Positions 1-9,267 are shown, counted from the stretch's first letter. The stretch: 56,596 nt of DNA from Neobacillus cucumis (GCF_002860255.1 NZ_PGVE01000074.1:1-56596); one strand, 5' to 3'. The notes: generated by a model not told the origin, from the sequence alone. Translations and numbers: made by a program.

Positions 1-710
1 GAAATGTTTATTTAGAAAAAATATAAATGGTATCATTAAACCATAACTATAACAGTATAAATAAGACTGAATAGAAGAGATGCAAAGATAGGAAGATTTG
101 TAAGTTTTTTTTTATGAATAAAATTATTGTGTAAATAATTAATATTAAAATTGAATTCTATCAGCGTATTGTAGTATTTGCCATTAATCTTGAAAAAGCT
201 ATTAGTAGCATTATTCCTGCAAAAGTAGAGATTCCATTAATATCTCTCATAATTAGCCAGTTTTCACAACTCTTCCAAATAAAATGAGGACTGATAAGCC
301 ACCGGCTAGTCGGAGTTTTCTCCAACTATGGCTTGTTTAACAAGCTTTCTAATGATACAAAGCCTCTGCCTTTAGAAAGAATACATCATTAGCAAGGTCA
401 GTAAATACTTGAATTTTGTTTGCCATCTCCAAATTAAACTGTTCTTCTTCTACTTTATTTCTCTTCTCATAAATACAATAACCTTTTCTTCTTTGTTATT
501 TATGTGCATTTTTTTCCTCACTCTAAACTTTTCTACACACTATTTCTGTCCCCTTACAAACTTTACAATCCCAAAATGCATCTTCCGTTCTACTTCCTTG
601 CACATTCCTCGCAAACTTTGTAAGATTCATCTTCTCAATTAAGCTATTTTACTTCTTTTAGAATATTCAATTCAACCTCTCCTTTAATCTAACTAATAAC
701 ATAACTGGTT
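1..710. other. AT-rich stretch without a supported gene
   Basis: No open frame here has a ribosome binding site and a protein-like composition. A weak hairpin (about 296-333, GTCGGAG/CTCCAAC with one mismatch, loop TTTT) is the only local structure noticed. The stretch lies downstream of the acyltransferase that ends at 711, so it may hold that gene's 3' region and decayed sequence. Confidence 0.4.
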
Positions 711-1889
711 TTAAGCTACGTTTTGGTGGGTTTTCTTAAGTTTGAAAAACGAAGAAAGTATCGCTTTTTTTATTTTTAAAGTTTTACTTTCTGTAAAAAT
801 GGAAATTAACCAAGCAAAACATAATACAAACATCATAATCAGAACTCCAAATGTTGTGTGAATTATATCAGGTTGCCATTTTTTTTCACCAAAGGAATAA
901 TTCAAAGCGTGAAGAAAAACTAAAATAGGAAAATGAACTAAATATAGGGTATAAGAAAAACCAGCCATATTTTTAACATACTTATCCACATTTTTCTTTT
1001 GAATTTGTTTTCCATTGAATATTAACAAAATTGTATATACTATAAAAGAAAAACTAATTCCGACCATGAAATCAGCAATTGCCTTGTGTATTAATCTATC
1101 AAGAGGTAACGAAATTACAAAAAATAACACTGAAATTCCTAATAAAGCGATTTTTGTTTTCATACTCTTAATTTTATTCTGAGGTATTAGTAAAACTATG
1201 AATCCTAGTATCCAAATAAAAAAGTATAAACCTATTTCTTTCCCGACAAAAGCAAAAAGCAATAAGGTTATTAACCCCATAACTATTTTATTTCTAAATA
1301 ATTTGGAATACCATGTCATAGCGATTATCGGAAAAATAATGTAATACCAAAACTCATATGATAAACTCCATAAAGGAGAATTTGAACCATACACAGGGAT
1401 TAAAATACCCTGTAGATAAAACAAATTTCCTATTAAAATAAGCCAATTAGAATTATTTTCTATAGAATAATTTAAAATAAATTTATCTGAAGCGTGTCCT
1501 TGATAAATTCCAGTATTTGAGTATAAACTCATACCCACTTTGTCCAATATCATACCTAATATTAAAGCAGGAATCAAAACAGTATATAATCTTACTAATC
1601 TATTTATTAAATAGATCTTCCAATTCCAAGTATTTCCTTTGAGAGAATTGATTACTCCTGCAGAAATAAATAATCCGCTCAGAATAAAAAATACAATGAC
1701 TGATTGATGACCTCTACTGAAAATAAAATAAAGGATTTTTATTATAAGGCTTGGTTCATGAACCTTAGATAGTTCAACAAAAAATAAAGCTTTAATATGA
1801 CCTATTAACACCATTAAAGCAGCCAGCCATCGAAATAGATCAAAATAGTATGATACTTTTCCAGTAAAAATCATTTTAGGCTTATCCAA
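711..1889 (-). CDS. Membrane acyltransferase, OafA/YrhL type (acyltransferase family 3)
   Basis: The 392-residue product is an integral membrane protein of about ten hydrophobic segments. It begins with the hallmark of acyltransferase family 3: YFDLFRWLAALMVLIGH near residues 15-31, containing the conserved R..A...V...H. RGHQSVIVFFILSGLFIS (about 59-76) is the second conserved block of the family. Members transfer acetyl or other acyl groups from the cytoplasm to cell-surface polysaccharide or peptidoglycan sugars; the substrate here cannot be read from sequence. The length is normal for a family member lacking the extra SGNH domain. It lies about 95 bp downstream of the beta-helix protein on the same strand, which suggests a shared link to surface polysaccharide. 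Confidence 0.85.
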   Translation of the reverse strand: MDKPKMIFTGKVSYYFDLFRWLAALMVLIGHIKALFFVELSKVHEPSLIIKILYFIFSRGHQSVIVFFILSGLFISAGVINSLKGNTWNWKIYLINRLVRLYTVLIPALILGMILDKVGMSLYSNTGIYQGHASDKFILNYSIENNSNWLILIGNLFYLQGILIPVYGSNSPLWSLSYEFWYYIIFPIIAMTWYSKLFRNKIVMGLITLLLFAFVGKEIGLYFFIWILGFIVLLIPQNKIKSMKTKIALLGISVLFFVISLPLDRLIHKAIADFMVGISFSFIVYTILLIFNGKQIQKKNVDKYVKNMAGFSYTLYLVHFPILVFLHALNYSFGEKKWQPDIIHTTFGVLIMMFVLCFAWLISIFTESKTLKIKKAILSSFFKLKKTHQNVA

Positions 1890-1984
1890 GTTTTACACCT
1901 CATAAACTAAATATCAAAATTCAGTATATTATATTTTACTTTTTTTATCTATAACCGAAAACGTTTTACTTTTTTTGTTTCTAG

Positions 1985-3418
1985 TTAAATTTTACAGTTA
2001 AAAAACAATGAAGATGTAGGGGTTCCACCAAGTACATTAACAGTAAAAGTAACTGTTTGTTCAACTGGATCGGAGGTCACACCTGTTACTGTTAAAATAA
2101 AATTAGATAAACCTCCACTAGATGTTGGGGTAATAATTGGGAAGACGGACTCCGTAGGTCCAGCATAACCAAATGTGGTAAATGTTCGTGAAGTTGAGCC
2201 ACTTGGAATGAAATCATTCATCTGATTTTTATTGTTAGCTGGAATACATTTAAACATATTTTTATATCCTGAATTCACTACAATTTTTTCACTTGTACCC
2301 AATTTCATTTCCCAAATTCCAAAATTATTATCTATATACCAACTGCCTAAATCTCCTTGTTTAAACCCTGACATTCCAGCAATATAAACATTTTGTCCGC
2401 CCGATTTCCCCATTTTTACCGCATAACCTTTATCTCTACTTGCTATTTTGAAGGACGGCTCCCAATTGAAACCCACTGACTCAAAACGTAAATGATTTGA
2501 GTTAGATGTTAAATTTTCGGTAAATATTGCCCCGTTTCCTATTAACTCAAATCGTGTATCAATAAACGTTATGTCATTTAAAAAGTTTGTAGTTGCCCCA
2601 ACCTCTTGATATATTCCATAAGGTTGATAGCCAATATGTGTACGAATGAATGATGCAGAACTCATTCCTAAATCCCCTGAAAGCCCGAACCCAGCCATTG
2701 TGTTACCGTTTAAAGCTGAATCAATGATGTGATAATCTCCACCATCATCAGTTTGATAAACACCAAAATAGTTATTTGTAGATAAAACACGTTCTAAAGA
2801 AATATGTCCTCCTGGAGCATTGAAAATAATCCCTGCATCAAATTGTTCTACTTTGACATATTCTAATTTTATTTGTTCATCTATACGAATACCATCACCA
2901 TTTGCAGTTTTGACACCTAATTGTCTTGTACCAACACCTTTAACCGATAAATGAAATAAACCACCTTTGTATGCTTTTCCAGCTTTACCTACAATAACAG
3001 AAGGAACTCCAGTACCTAATCCAACAGTGAATTTAATGATTGAAACATCTACCCCTAGCCCATAGACAGGCGCGTCCTCAAATTTCAATTGTTGGCTAAT
3101 GTTAAATGTACCGTTTGGGATTAAAATAGCACTATTTTTCGATCTTGCATCTGTTATGGCATCAAGAAAGGCCTGTGTACTATCAAAGTTGGCTTGTTCT
3201 TCGTTTGATTTAGCTCCGAAATTAGTAACACTCACCCAAGGTAGTTTCTTCGTATTTTCCGACAAAAGTTTTGAAATGTTATTACCATCTTTGTCTACTG
3301 CCATTCTGTTATCTATTTTAGTTAAACTCATGTTCTCACCTTCCTTTTTGATTGTATATCCAAAAAAGAAAGCTAGGATCCAAAGTATAAAGTTTAATAT
3401 GAATTTCTTCCGACTCAA
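1985..3418 (-). CDS. Membrane-anchored right-handed beta-helix protein (pectate-lyase-superfamily type)
   Basis: The protein starts with basic residues (SRKKF) and one hydrophobic segment (about residues 5-22), so it is anchored or exported. VSVTNFGAKSNEEQANFDSTQAFLDAI followed by ILIPNGTFNIS is the standard opening of the Pectate_lyase_3/GH28-related beta-helix fold, also used by phage tail spikes and polysaccharide-processing enzymes. Repeats of short beta rungs follow, then a C-terminal beta-rich domain (about 400-478). Two starts compete: TTG at 3418, preceded by GAGGTG, and ATG at 3331 (MSLTKIDNRM), preceded by GGAAGGTGAG. The second would remove the anchor. The first is preferred because the hydrophobic N-terminus would otherwise be unexplained. 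Substrate unknown. Confidence 0.7.
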   Translation of the reverse strand: MSRKKFILNFILWILAFFFGYTIKKEGENMSLTKIDNRMAVDKDGNNISKLLSENTKKLPWVSVTNFGAKSNEEQANFDSTQAFLDAITDARSKNSAILIPNGTFNISQQLKFEDAPVYGLGVDVSIIKFTVGLGTGVPSVIVGKAGKAYKGGLFHLSVKGVGTRQLGVKTANGDGIRIDEQIKLEYVKVEQFDAGIIFNAPGGHISLERVLSTNNYFGVYQTDDGGDYHIIDSALNGNTMAGFGLSGDLGMSSASFIRTHIGYQPYGIYQEVGATTNFLNDITFIDTRFELIGNGAIFTENLTSNSNHLRFESVGFNWEPSFKIASRDKGYAVKMGKSGGQNVYIAGMSGFKQGDLGSWYIDNNFGIWEMKLGTSEKIVVNSGYKNMFKCIPANNKNQMNDFIPSGSTSRTFTTFGYAGPTESVFPIITPTSSGGLSNFILTVTGVTSDPVEQTVTFTVNVLGGTPTSSLFFNCKI

Positions 3419-3485
3419 AATAATCACCTCATATTACCTATAATACTTCATTCCAACATTACTTAATAGAATTAAGACATTACTC

Positions 3486-3823
3486 TTATTTGTAAATTCT
3501 AACAATATCCATTCCTGCTGTTATATCATTCGAGTTATATAATAAAGTAAAATCATCTGCTCTAAATCCGTAGGATTATAAAAAATGAATAGCTTCTTCT
3601 GCTTTAAAACACTCATTGTATGTATCTCCCTATTCTATGATTCGGCCTTCTGATTTGAAATAATGCTTTTCTGTATTTCATCCTAATACTGTCTTGTTCC
3701 TCTCTCTAAATGTCAGGATTTTATTTCGATGAAGTAGGCGATCTTTCCAAGTTTTTCTGGAAGTTGCCTTAGTGATAAACCTCCAACCTCTTTTAATAAT
3801 TTGATAGTATAAAATTGAGCCAT
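3486..3823 (-). pseudogene. Decayed gene of unknown family, several in-frame stops
   Basis: Reading the minus strand from ATG 3823 (after AAAAGGGTGATTGAC) gives a 36-residue start, MAQFYTIKLLKEVGGLSLRQ and onward, ending at TGA 3715. Further down, a second frame gives EKHYFKSEGRIIE, stop, GDTYNECFKAEEAIHFL, stop, SYGFRADDFTLLYNSNDITA to a final stop at 3486. The pieces look protein-like and run in one direction, as expected for one gene of about 110 codons carrying a frameshift and nonsense mutations. The family is not recognised. Confidence 0.5.
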
Positions 3824-4037
3824 GTCAATCACCCTTTTCGTTCTCTCTAATGAAGTAAGTTTGGTCACTTTCTATCATAAGAGAAATTACTAGAATTGGA
3901 AATTGAGTGGATCATTTTTTATGTGATCAAATCGTATAAAAGTGGCTCAAATTTAAATTATCAAAAATATCTGTAGGTCTCGTGAATGAAGATCTTTGTA
4001 AGATAATGGTTCTTAGTGTTGGATTCTATCGTAATTT

Positions 4038-4052
4038 AGGGGTCAGACCCCC
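4038..4052. repeat. Repeat family B copy, GGGGTCAGACCCC palindrome
   Basis: AGGGGTCAGACCCCC is a near-perfect inverted repeat (GGGGTC/GACCCC around A). The same core recurs at 5498 and 11948, and a related form occurs in the hairpin at 20719. It lies immediately upstream of a plus-strand gene remnant (4064-4171). Confidence 0.7.
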
Positions 4053-4063
4053 ACTTAAGTAGA

Positions 4064-4171
4064 AAAAAGTATATAAAGTTTATTAGTAAAAAGGCAAAAA
4101 GGATATTAAATAATCGAGAAGCAGTGCCTAAACAAGAAGATATTATGATTCTAAGAATGATAAAAGAGTAA
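4064..4171 (+). pseudogene. 3' remnant related to the C-terminus of the CoiA-like protein
   Basis: The frame beginning after repeat B reads KYIKFISKKAKRILNNREAV and ends at TAA 4169-4171, with no start codon. Its first residues match the end of the CoiA-like protein encoded at 12643-14256 (EYLQFISKRVKN), and the DNA is alike there (TTTATTAGTAAAA in both). It is therefore probably the tail of a second, mostly lost copy. Only about 15 residues support the match. Confidence 0.4.
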
Positions 4172-4201
4172 GGATCAAAGATGGTTTGTCCTTACTCTTT
4201 T
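4162..4201. terminator. Rho-independent terminator, bidirectional
   Basis: A 13-bp perfect stem (4162-4174 with 4189-4201, AAAAGAGTAAGGA/TCCTTACTCTTTT) encloses a 14-nt loop and ends in T/A runs on both strands. It lies between the plus-strand remnant and the minus-strand comK homologue, and would terminate both. Confidence 0.8.
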
Positions 4202-4220
4202 ATCAAATATGTATTGAGTT

Positions 4221-4760
4221 TTATCTAGTGGTCAAACATGCCCCTTTTTTCGGGTCTTCCTTGAACGAAAAGGGGTCATTGTCCATTCCGATGAACATTT
4301 TCCTAAACTGTTCTGCTGTTTGGAGTTTTTGGTTAAACGTATAAAGTTTCAGTGGAAGCGTGATAGTTTGTCCATTTGTAAAAACTACCTGTGCATTTTG
4401 ATTAGCACTCTTTGTCCTTACAATATGACAAGGATTAAACCAGATTGTATCTGCATTTTTAACGGATTTATCTGGGAAAACACAAATTTTATTTATTGGA
4501 TTCACCATGATAGGGCACATATACTTATTACCCAGCATCCATTTGGCTGTCTCCATTGCTCCTCTTAAATCAAAGCCAATACATTTGATGCTATCATTTA
4601 GTATTTCTAAAGGAGATCGATCTACCACGAATGTTCGATGTAGTTCCTTTACAAGTGTGCAAAGTTTAGCGTGTCGGTCATAGTAACCCACCATATATAA
4701 AAAATTTGGATTAATAATATATTTCTTCTCTAAATACAAAAACTCCAACTCCCCATACAC
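4221..4760 (-). CDS. comK: ComK-family competence transcription factor
   Basis: The 179-residue product matches the ComK family across its conserved core. FVVDRSPLEILNDSIKCIGF (about 44-63) is followed by RGAMETAKWMLG, then CPIMVNPINKICVFPDKS and WFNPCHI, corresponding to B. subtilis VDRS..., PPIMVDPSNQIFLFP and WISHVHV. A FTNGQTITLPL segment also follows family order. ComK activates DNA-uptake genes by binding AT-rich K-boxes. The start is uncertain. The first possible codon, GTG at 4760, directly follows a TGA and has no good ribosome site. TTG at 4739, preceded by GGGGAG, is an alternative. The last residues (KKGACLTTR) are shorter and less conserved than in B. subtilis ComK (192 residues). 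A second, truncated homologue lies at 41881-42345. Confidence 0.85.
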   Translation of the reverse strand: MYGELEFLYLEKKYIINPNFLYMVGYYDRHAKLCTLVKELHRTFVVDRSPLEILNDSIKCIGFDLRGAMETAKWMLGNKYMCPIMVNPINKICVFPDKSVKNADTIWFNPCHIVRTKSANQNAQVVFTNGQTITLPLKLYTFNQKLQTAEQFRKMFIGMDNDPFSFKEDPKKGACLTTR

Positions 4761-5142
4761 TCAGTTATGTAATCATATACTAGGTAGAACTTTTTTATGC
4801 TTATGTAGCTTTTTGCTTTGTTTTCTTTTACCTCACATCTTGTTCACTTCCTCTTAAATGTTATAAATATTTAAAGAAATAACTTGCCTATCAAATAAGT
4901 TATTTCGATAAAACGGTTACATTTTTTGCGGCAAATCATGAAATACAAGGAAAGCTGTTATTTTTTCTTAAGGGTTTCGCAACATCGGAAGTTGAATTGT
5001 GAAGTATTACACAAATGAAGGGTCAAGGAAGGAAGAGATCGTAGGAGTAGTAGGCCTTGAGCATCATAGAGTGAGAAACCATTAATTTTTCCTATGAATC
5101 TTTTTTGTTGAACTGTATATCGGTATGAATGGAATTTAATAC

Positions 5143-5364
5143 TCAATCATCGGTATCTACTAACGTTAAGATTTCATTCATATCGTTAGTATCAAATGTT
5201 TCCGCAATTCTCTCAAGATGACCGAAGTTAATATTTCTCCTCTTTTGGTTAGCGAGTTCATTGAGAGCTTCTGTTCTAACATCTGCCCTACGTGATAGTT
5301 CGCGCATGGATATATTATGTTTATCTATTAGTTCATGTAGCTTTACAACAACCTTTTTCCCCAT
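5143..5364 (-). CDS. Small XRE/Cro-type helix-turn-helix regulator
   Basis: From the internal ATG at 5364 the product has 73 residues. Nearly all of it is one HTH domain: VVVKLHELIDKHNISMRELSRRADVRTEALNELA (about 4-37), then the RRNINFGHLERIAETFD helix typical of the HTH_26/YozG group. This group binds operator DNA as dimers. GTG at 5382 would add six residues but has no ribosome site. Flanked by remnants and repeats, so its target genes are not evident. Confidence 0.75.
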   Translation of the reverse strand: MGKKVVVKLHELIDKHNISMRELSRRADVRTEALNELANQKRRNINFGHLERIAETFDTNDMNEILTLVDTDD

Positions 5365-5497
5365 AACGCTTTGTTCACCCACTTTTTATTAACTCTATAG
5401 AAAAATTACCATACAAAAAAATGGAAAGTGGAACGCTTAAGCGTCTCATTTAAGTTGGTTTATGGAGAAAAAAGTAAATTTTAGTAGAATAATGTTA

Positions 5498-5513
5498 AGG
5501 GGTCAGACCCTCA
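5498..5513. repeat. Repeat family B copy
   Basis: AGGGGTCAGACCCTCAC matches the copies at 4038 and 11948 over the GGGGTCAGACCC core. As at 4038, it directly precedes a short protein-like fragment without a start codon. Confidence 0.65.
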
Positions 5514-5618
5514 CTCAGGGGATCGAACAAAAGAGCACTGTTTTGAATGCGGAGAGGTGTTATCTTTAGAAATGGCACCTTATTTATTTATAAAGGCTTC
5601 AAAAGCTCATCTACTTTA
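5514..5618 (+). pseudogene. Short gene remnant with a Cys-x2-Cys motif
   Basis: The open frame running out of repeat B reads DRTKEHCFECGEVLSLEMAP and ends at TAA in the following hairpin. There is no start codon or ribosome site. It may be the tail of a lost gene; the evidence is only composition and its position beside the repeat. Confidence 0.25.
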
Positions 5619-5637
5619 AAAAGGTAGATGAGCTTTT
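5601..5637. terminator. Rho-independent terminator, bidirectional
   Basis: A 14-bp perfect stem (5601-5614 with 5624-5637, AAAAGCTCATCTAC/GTAGATGAGCTTTT) encloses a 9-nt loop with T-rich flanks. It is placed to end the minus-strand remnant at 5648-5985 and anything read rightward from 5514. Confidence 0.8.
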
Positions 5638-5647
5638 TCTAAAACGT

Positions 5648-5985
5648 CTAAATTTCAATGATTCTATTTCCCTCAATCATTCTTGAAAGTTGGTCTATGT
5701 TCGCGAATGGGGAGGAGGACACTACACTGCTGAGGCCTTGCATACCAATACTAATTAAGTCTTTATCTCCCTCTTTTAACCCTTGATCAATAATCTCAAA
5801 GGATTTTGCTATAGCAATCTTTCTTTCATCAAAAATACGGTCAAAAACTTTGTGGTAGAGCTCATATCGCTTTCCGATTTCTATTAAAAGTACTTCCTTT
5901 TGTGCATTAATTTTAGCAATTTCTCTTTCTGTAACTTTTGCTTCTTTGTAAGCATCAGTAAGTTTACTGAAAAAGTTTAAACATT
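5648..5985 (-). pseudogene. 5'-truncated gene fragment cut by repeat A
   Basis: About 112 codons of uninterrupted, protein-like sequence end at TAG 5648: YKEAKVTEREIAKINAQKEV, then GKRYELYHKVFDRIFDERK, ending SRMIEGNRIIEI. It has no start codon. The frame runs back into the repeat-A copy at 5986-6010, which also supplies an in-frame TAG upstream. The helical, charged character suggests a coiled-coil-rich protein whose N-terminal part has been lost. Family not recognised. Confidence 0.6.
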
Positions 5986-6010
5986 CATGGGGACGGTTCT
6001 CGTGCTTCTA
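5986..6010. repeat. Repeat family A copy (REP-like)
   Basis: Contains GGGGACGGTTCTCGTGCTTC, identical to the copies at 42343 and 47616. Similarity to the 47616 copy continues to the right (a TAGGG-AACAA segment to about 6025), so the full unit is probably about 40 bp. It forms the broken 5' edge of the fragment at 5648-5985. Confidence 0.75.
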
Positions 6011-6103
6011 AATAGGGAACAAAAACCAATCTTGAGCCGGGGGATGAATTAAAAAGCATTCATCCATGTGAACCACTCTAACTCAGCACCGAGATCCATA
6101 AAA

Positions 6104-6126
6104 AATCCGGGTTATATACCCGGATT
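6104..6126 (-). terminator. Terminator of the cold-shock/zinc-finger gene
   Basis: A 9-bp perfect stem (AATCCGGGT/ACCCGGATT) encloses a 5-nt loop and is followed on the minus strand by a T run. It lies 9 bp past the stop of the minus-strand gene ending at 6136. Confidence 0.8.
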
Positions 6127-6135
6127 CAGCGTGTT

Positions 6136-8088
6136 TCAATGTTTCTTTTGAATGACATGATCACATGTCAAGCAGCGGTATTGCCCGCTCCCTTCATACA
6201 TCATCGGGCGGTGGTGTTTTTCATCCTTATCTTCTCTTGGGCAAATATCCCCGACTTTATATTTTTTACTATTCCAAGGTCCCGCACCGCAATGATAACA
6301 AAGATATAATCCTTCCACCCTTGCCTTGCTTTCCCGGCTGTCGATGATTTTTTGGCAGCACCAGCAATGGTTCAAGTAAACTTCTTGATCATGCGGATGA
6401 CCTTTCATACAGGAAACGATCGTAGAACTGTACCTCGCTATGTCTCTTGAATATCGAAAGTTATTGACCATCATCTGAGAACATTTCGAACATTTTAAGC
6501 GCTCCCGTATTTCTTCCAGGCGATTTACCCAACCGGAAAGTCGATTCACATACTGTTGTGGATTCTCTAGCTCTTTAAGATTTGGTGTAACCTCACATGC
6601 ATCCAGTATTTCTAGTAATGTCCATTGTGACCAGGCAAGATTGACCACTGCCATTGTATGTGCACCCACGTATTCACTCTCCGTCATATCGTATTCGCAG
6701 GATCCTACTCTTGGACAAAAGGTGTAATGGTAGGTGTTTCCATCCTCATCCTTCGATTGCCGCTGTCTTCCTTCACAATACGGAACCCTCGAATACATGG
6801 TGTAGGAACAGCCCGGAAGTGCACACCAAATATTTAGCTTTTTTGAAGAACTTACTGCTTGCCGGAGAAGGTCATCCTGTATTAAGCGATGAGCAGTTGT
6901 GAATGCTTTAAGTTTCTTTTCTTCCGGTTGTTCTTTTGCCCAAACTAGCAGCAGCAGGGCCTTGATTTGGGGTTCGTTTTCCAGTTTTCCGAGTTCGTTT
7001 AATTGTTTCGGTATAGCATTTTCTTTTAATAATCGAGCAATGGCCATTGTTTTCGCCTTATTTGAAAACAGCGGCCAGGTTGTTATCGGTGAGAGACGAA
7101 AATCGTCCCAAAGGACGTCCACTTGTTCTTTCGCATCTAAATACGATAAAAATGGCTTGCATTTTCTGTATGATTCTGGAAGTTTTCTCACAAACTGTTG
7201 TTTGTCGGAATAGTACTTCAGGGAGTAAAGCCATTTGGCAGCTGTTTGTACATTCTCTTGTGAAAAACTGGAGTGGAATAGCTTTACGATTTTCTTTTCC
7301 GCCGGTGCAAGAGCATTGATCCTTTCATCGAGAAGGACTTCTTCGGGCACGGTATCCCAGTTTATAACTCCGAGTGGATGTTTTATAGATTCTACCAGCT
7401 CGTTTATCCATTGTAGATTTCTGGCATCGTATGTTTTCAGCAATTCAATCAGTATAGATCCTTTGTATAAATCGGCAATGGCCGCGCGCAAGTCTGCTCT
7501 TTCTTTATACAACGAGAGAGGGAGAACATGCCAAGGATTAAAAAGATATGGATTTTTCCGCAATTCATTCATAATCGTTAGGTGATATTCCTCAGGAAGG
7601 GGAGCTTCCCCGTTACGAGAAAGAAGGGATGCGTAACGTTTAGTCAATGTACTTGAACTTGCAAGACTTTTTACCATATCAAAATGTAAAAGAAATTCTT
7701 CATCTGTTAGGAGATCTATTAAAAAATCATATTCATTTGAACTTGATGCTAGCTGCAGTTTGTTAAGAATATAGTCAACCGCCTCTCGACGCGGCAATTT
7801 TTCAAGGTAATGGGGGAATGCCCTTTTCCAAATATGGGACTCGGGGGAGTCTGCCCATTTCTTTACTACTGATACATCATTTTCTAGTTTGAGTAACGTG
7901 ACATTACTGGCGGAGTCTTTTCCTTTATTGTGATGAATATCAAATAATACGAGTTCACCAGTATTTAATAAAGAAGGAGAACATAGAACGTTTTTCCTAT
8001 GAACAAACAAATCGTCTCCATCGAAACGCATGATGAAACCATAATCAATTTCTGTTCTAAACCATTTAATAACTCCAAGATCGCGCAT
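6136..8088 (-). CDS. Large protein with N-terminal cold-shock domain and C-terminal zinc-finger cluster
   Basis: Residues 4-70 (GVIKWFRTEIDYGFIMRFDGDDLFVHRKNV) are a cold-shock/S1-like OB fold with recognisable RNP-type motifs (YGFI and LFVH), so it probably binds single-stranded nucleic acid. The middle (about 70-450) is helical and not recognised. From about 415 onward it is rich in paired cysteines: WCALPGCSYT, CPRVGSCEYD, LKCSKCSQMM, HCWCCQ, LYLCYHCGAG, and YRCLTCDHVI near the C-terminus. These suggest several zinc-binding knuckles. At 650 residues it is about ten times the size of a CspA protein. It has no operon partner: its promoter faces away from the 8269 gene, and a terminator follows. 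The combination suggests an RNA-binding or RNA-processing protein; function inferred only. Confidence 0.65.
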   Translation of the reverse strand: MRDLGVIKWFRTEIDYGFIMRFDGDDLFVHRKNVLCSPSLLNTGELVLFDIHHNKGKDSASNVTLLKLENDVSVVKKWADSPESHIWKRAFPHYLEKLPRREAVDYILNKLQLASSSNEYDFLIDLLTDEEFLLHFDMVKSLASSSTLTKRYASLLSRNGEAPLPEEYHLTIMNELRKNPYLFNPWHVLPLSLYKERADLRAAIADLYKGSILIELLKTYDARNLQWINELVESIKHPLGVINWDTVPEEVLLDERINALAPAEKKIVKLFHSSFSQENVQTAAKWLYSLKYYSDKQQFVRKLPESYRKCKPFLSYLDAKEQVDVLWDDFRLSPITTWPLFSNKAKTMAIARLLKENAIPKQLNELGKLENEPQIKALLLLVWAKEQPEEKKLKAFTTAHRLIQDDLLRQAVSSSKKLNIWCALPGCSYTMYSRVPYCEGRQRQSKDEDGNTYHYTFCPRVGSCEYDMTESEYVGAHTMAVVNLAWSQWTLLEILDACEVTPNLKELENPQQYVNRLSGWVNRLEEIRERLKCSKCSQMMVNNFRYSRDIARYSSTIVSCMKGHPHDQEVYLNHCWCCQKIIDSRESKARVEGLYLCYHCGAGPWNSKKYKVGDICPREDKDEKHHRPMMYEGSGQYRCLTCDHVIQKKH

Positions 8089-8268
8089 CCCTTACTCCTC
8101 CAACCAATCCATTTTACGTAATTTTCCAAGTAATTTTATTATGGCATAATTATTCTAAAAAGCTATCAAATTGTCATTGCTAAATAGGGAAAATATACTA
8201 GAATGGAAGTAATATGAAATAGAAGTTAGGATATTTTGCATATAAATGCTTATTCAACGGAGGATGAT

Positions 8269-8550
8269 ATGAGGATTAAAGATAAAATTAAAAATATATT
8301 GATTGGACTCTTTTATGAGGATGCAAGTGAAATATCAGAAGAAGCATATGAGAAGGTACAAAAAAGCGACCGTTTGTTAATCAATTCGCTGGGTTTCTTA
8401 TTTGTTGTCAATACTATGATTATTATGATTTTATTTTTTACAAGCCATTTTACGGTTTATAATTTTTTCGAAATGGGCTTATTTGTTATCACTATTGCTA
8501 TAGGACTTTTTGCATGGTTATTAGGTGTCAATAATAACCGGCTTAGATGA
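8269..8550 (+). CDS. Small membrane protein, two TM segments, unknown function
   Basis: ATG 8269 is chosen because AACGGAGGATGAT precedes it; an earlier ATG at 8236 has no ribosome site. The 93 residues comprise a charged N-terminal helix (KIKNILIGLFYEDASEISEEAYEKVQKSDR) and two hydrophobic stretches (about 39-57 and 64-85), ending in a basic tail. It lies about 140 bp ahead of the SEC-C/helicase pair on the same strand, so it could belong to that module, but no direct link is visible. No family recognised. Confidence 0.65.
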   Translation: MRIKDKIKNILIGLFYEDASEISEEAYEKVQKSDRLLINSLGFLFVVNTMIIMILFFTSHFTVYNFFEMGLFVITIAIGLFAWLLGVNNNRLR

Positions 8551-8694
8551 GATTCAACAAGTATCACAATATAGTTGTTTTAATATAATTTTTTTGAATA
8601 TTTCTACTAAACTGCGATTAGCATAGATTATGAGAGAAAAGAAGAAGTCTTTAAGTAATGCAGAAAATCAAAATGAAAATTGAGGTGTAATACT

Positions 8695-9267
8695 ATGTCC
8701 AGAAATCAACCATGTCCCTGTGGTTCAGGGAAAAAATATAAAAAATGTTGCTTAAATAAGGTATCAAATCCGACGCCTTATGTTACACCATTTCAACCAG
8801 GAGAACGTGTTTTTGTAAGCCCATTTGATTCTTCTCAACAACAAAATGATTATGTGTCCATTTTAGATCTGGGAATTCACTATAAAAGAATTGGTTCTTA
8901 TGGGAAAGCAAAGGAACAATATATCAAAGCGATTAAGGTTAATCCAAAACATTTTCAGGCGTATTATAATCTAGGAAAAGTGCTGTATATTCTTGGTGAA
9001 TATAAGCAAGCGGTCAAGTCATTTAAAACGGCATTGGAACTGGGGTATGGCGGAATTGGTGACGTGATGCGTCATTTAGGGCATGCATTACTGGATGAAC
9101 AAGCACCTGAGGCAGAAAAGCATATCATCAACAATTATCTTCAATCTATTGATCCATTTAAGAGATTGACCTATAAAAAACCGACCAAAAGGGAAATAGA
9201 TGAATATGATGCTAAGTGTGCTGCAGCTGCAAGAAAGTATGTGGAATCGGTATTAGCAAATGAATAG
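8695..9267 (+). CDS. SEC-C zinc-motif and TPR-repeat protein
   Basis: ATG 8695 follows TGAGGTG. The N-terminus MSRNQPCPCGSGKKYKKCC is a complete SEC-C zinc-binding motif (CPCGSG...CC), as at the SecA C-terminus and in many accessory proteins. Residues about 55-125 form at least two TPR units (LGIHYKRIGSYGKAKEQYIKA and AYYNLGKVLYILGEYKQAVKS). The C-terminal helix is charged. The gene overlaps the helicase gene by 8 bp, so the two are translationally coupled and probably act together. TPRs suggest protein contacts; the SEC-C motif suggests zinc-dependent docking. Confidence 0.85.
   Translation: MSRNQPCPCGSGKKYKKCCLNKVSNPTPYVTPFQPGERVFVSPFDSSQQQNDYVSILDLGIHYKRIGSYGKAKEQYIKAIKVNPKHFQAYYNLGKVLYILGEYKQAVKSFKTALELGYGGIGDVMRHLGHALLDEQAPEAEKHIINNYLQSIDPFKRLTYKKPTKREIDEYDAKCAAAARKYVESVLANE

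Noticed and set aside
409..642. Plus-strand frame of 77 codons
   Set aside because: No ribosome site; Phe/Leu-rich composition of AT-rich non-coding DNA.
4761..4957. ComK K-box upstream of comK
   Set aside because: AAAA and TTTT arms are present (around 4910) but are 8 bp apart, not 5; not a valid box.
4958..5146. Minus-strand frame overlapping the XRE gene stop
   Set aside because: TTG start without ribosome site and an unlikely residue mix; probably chance.
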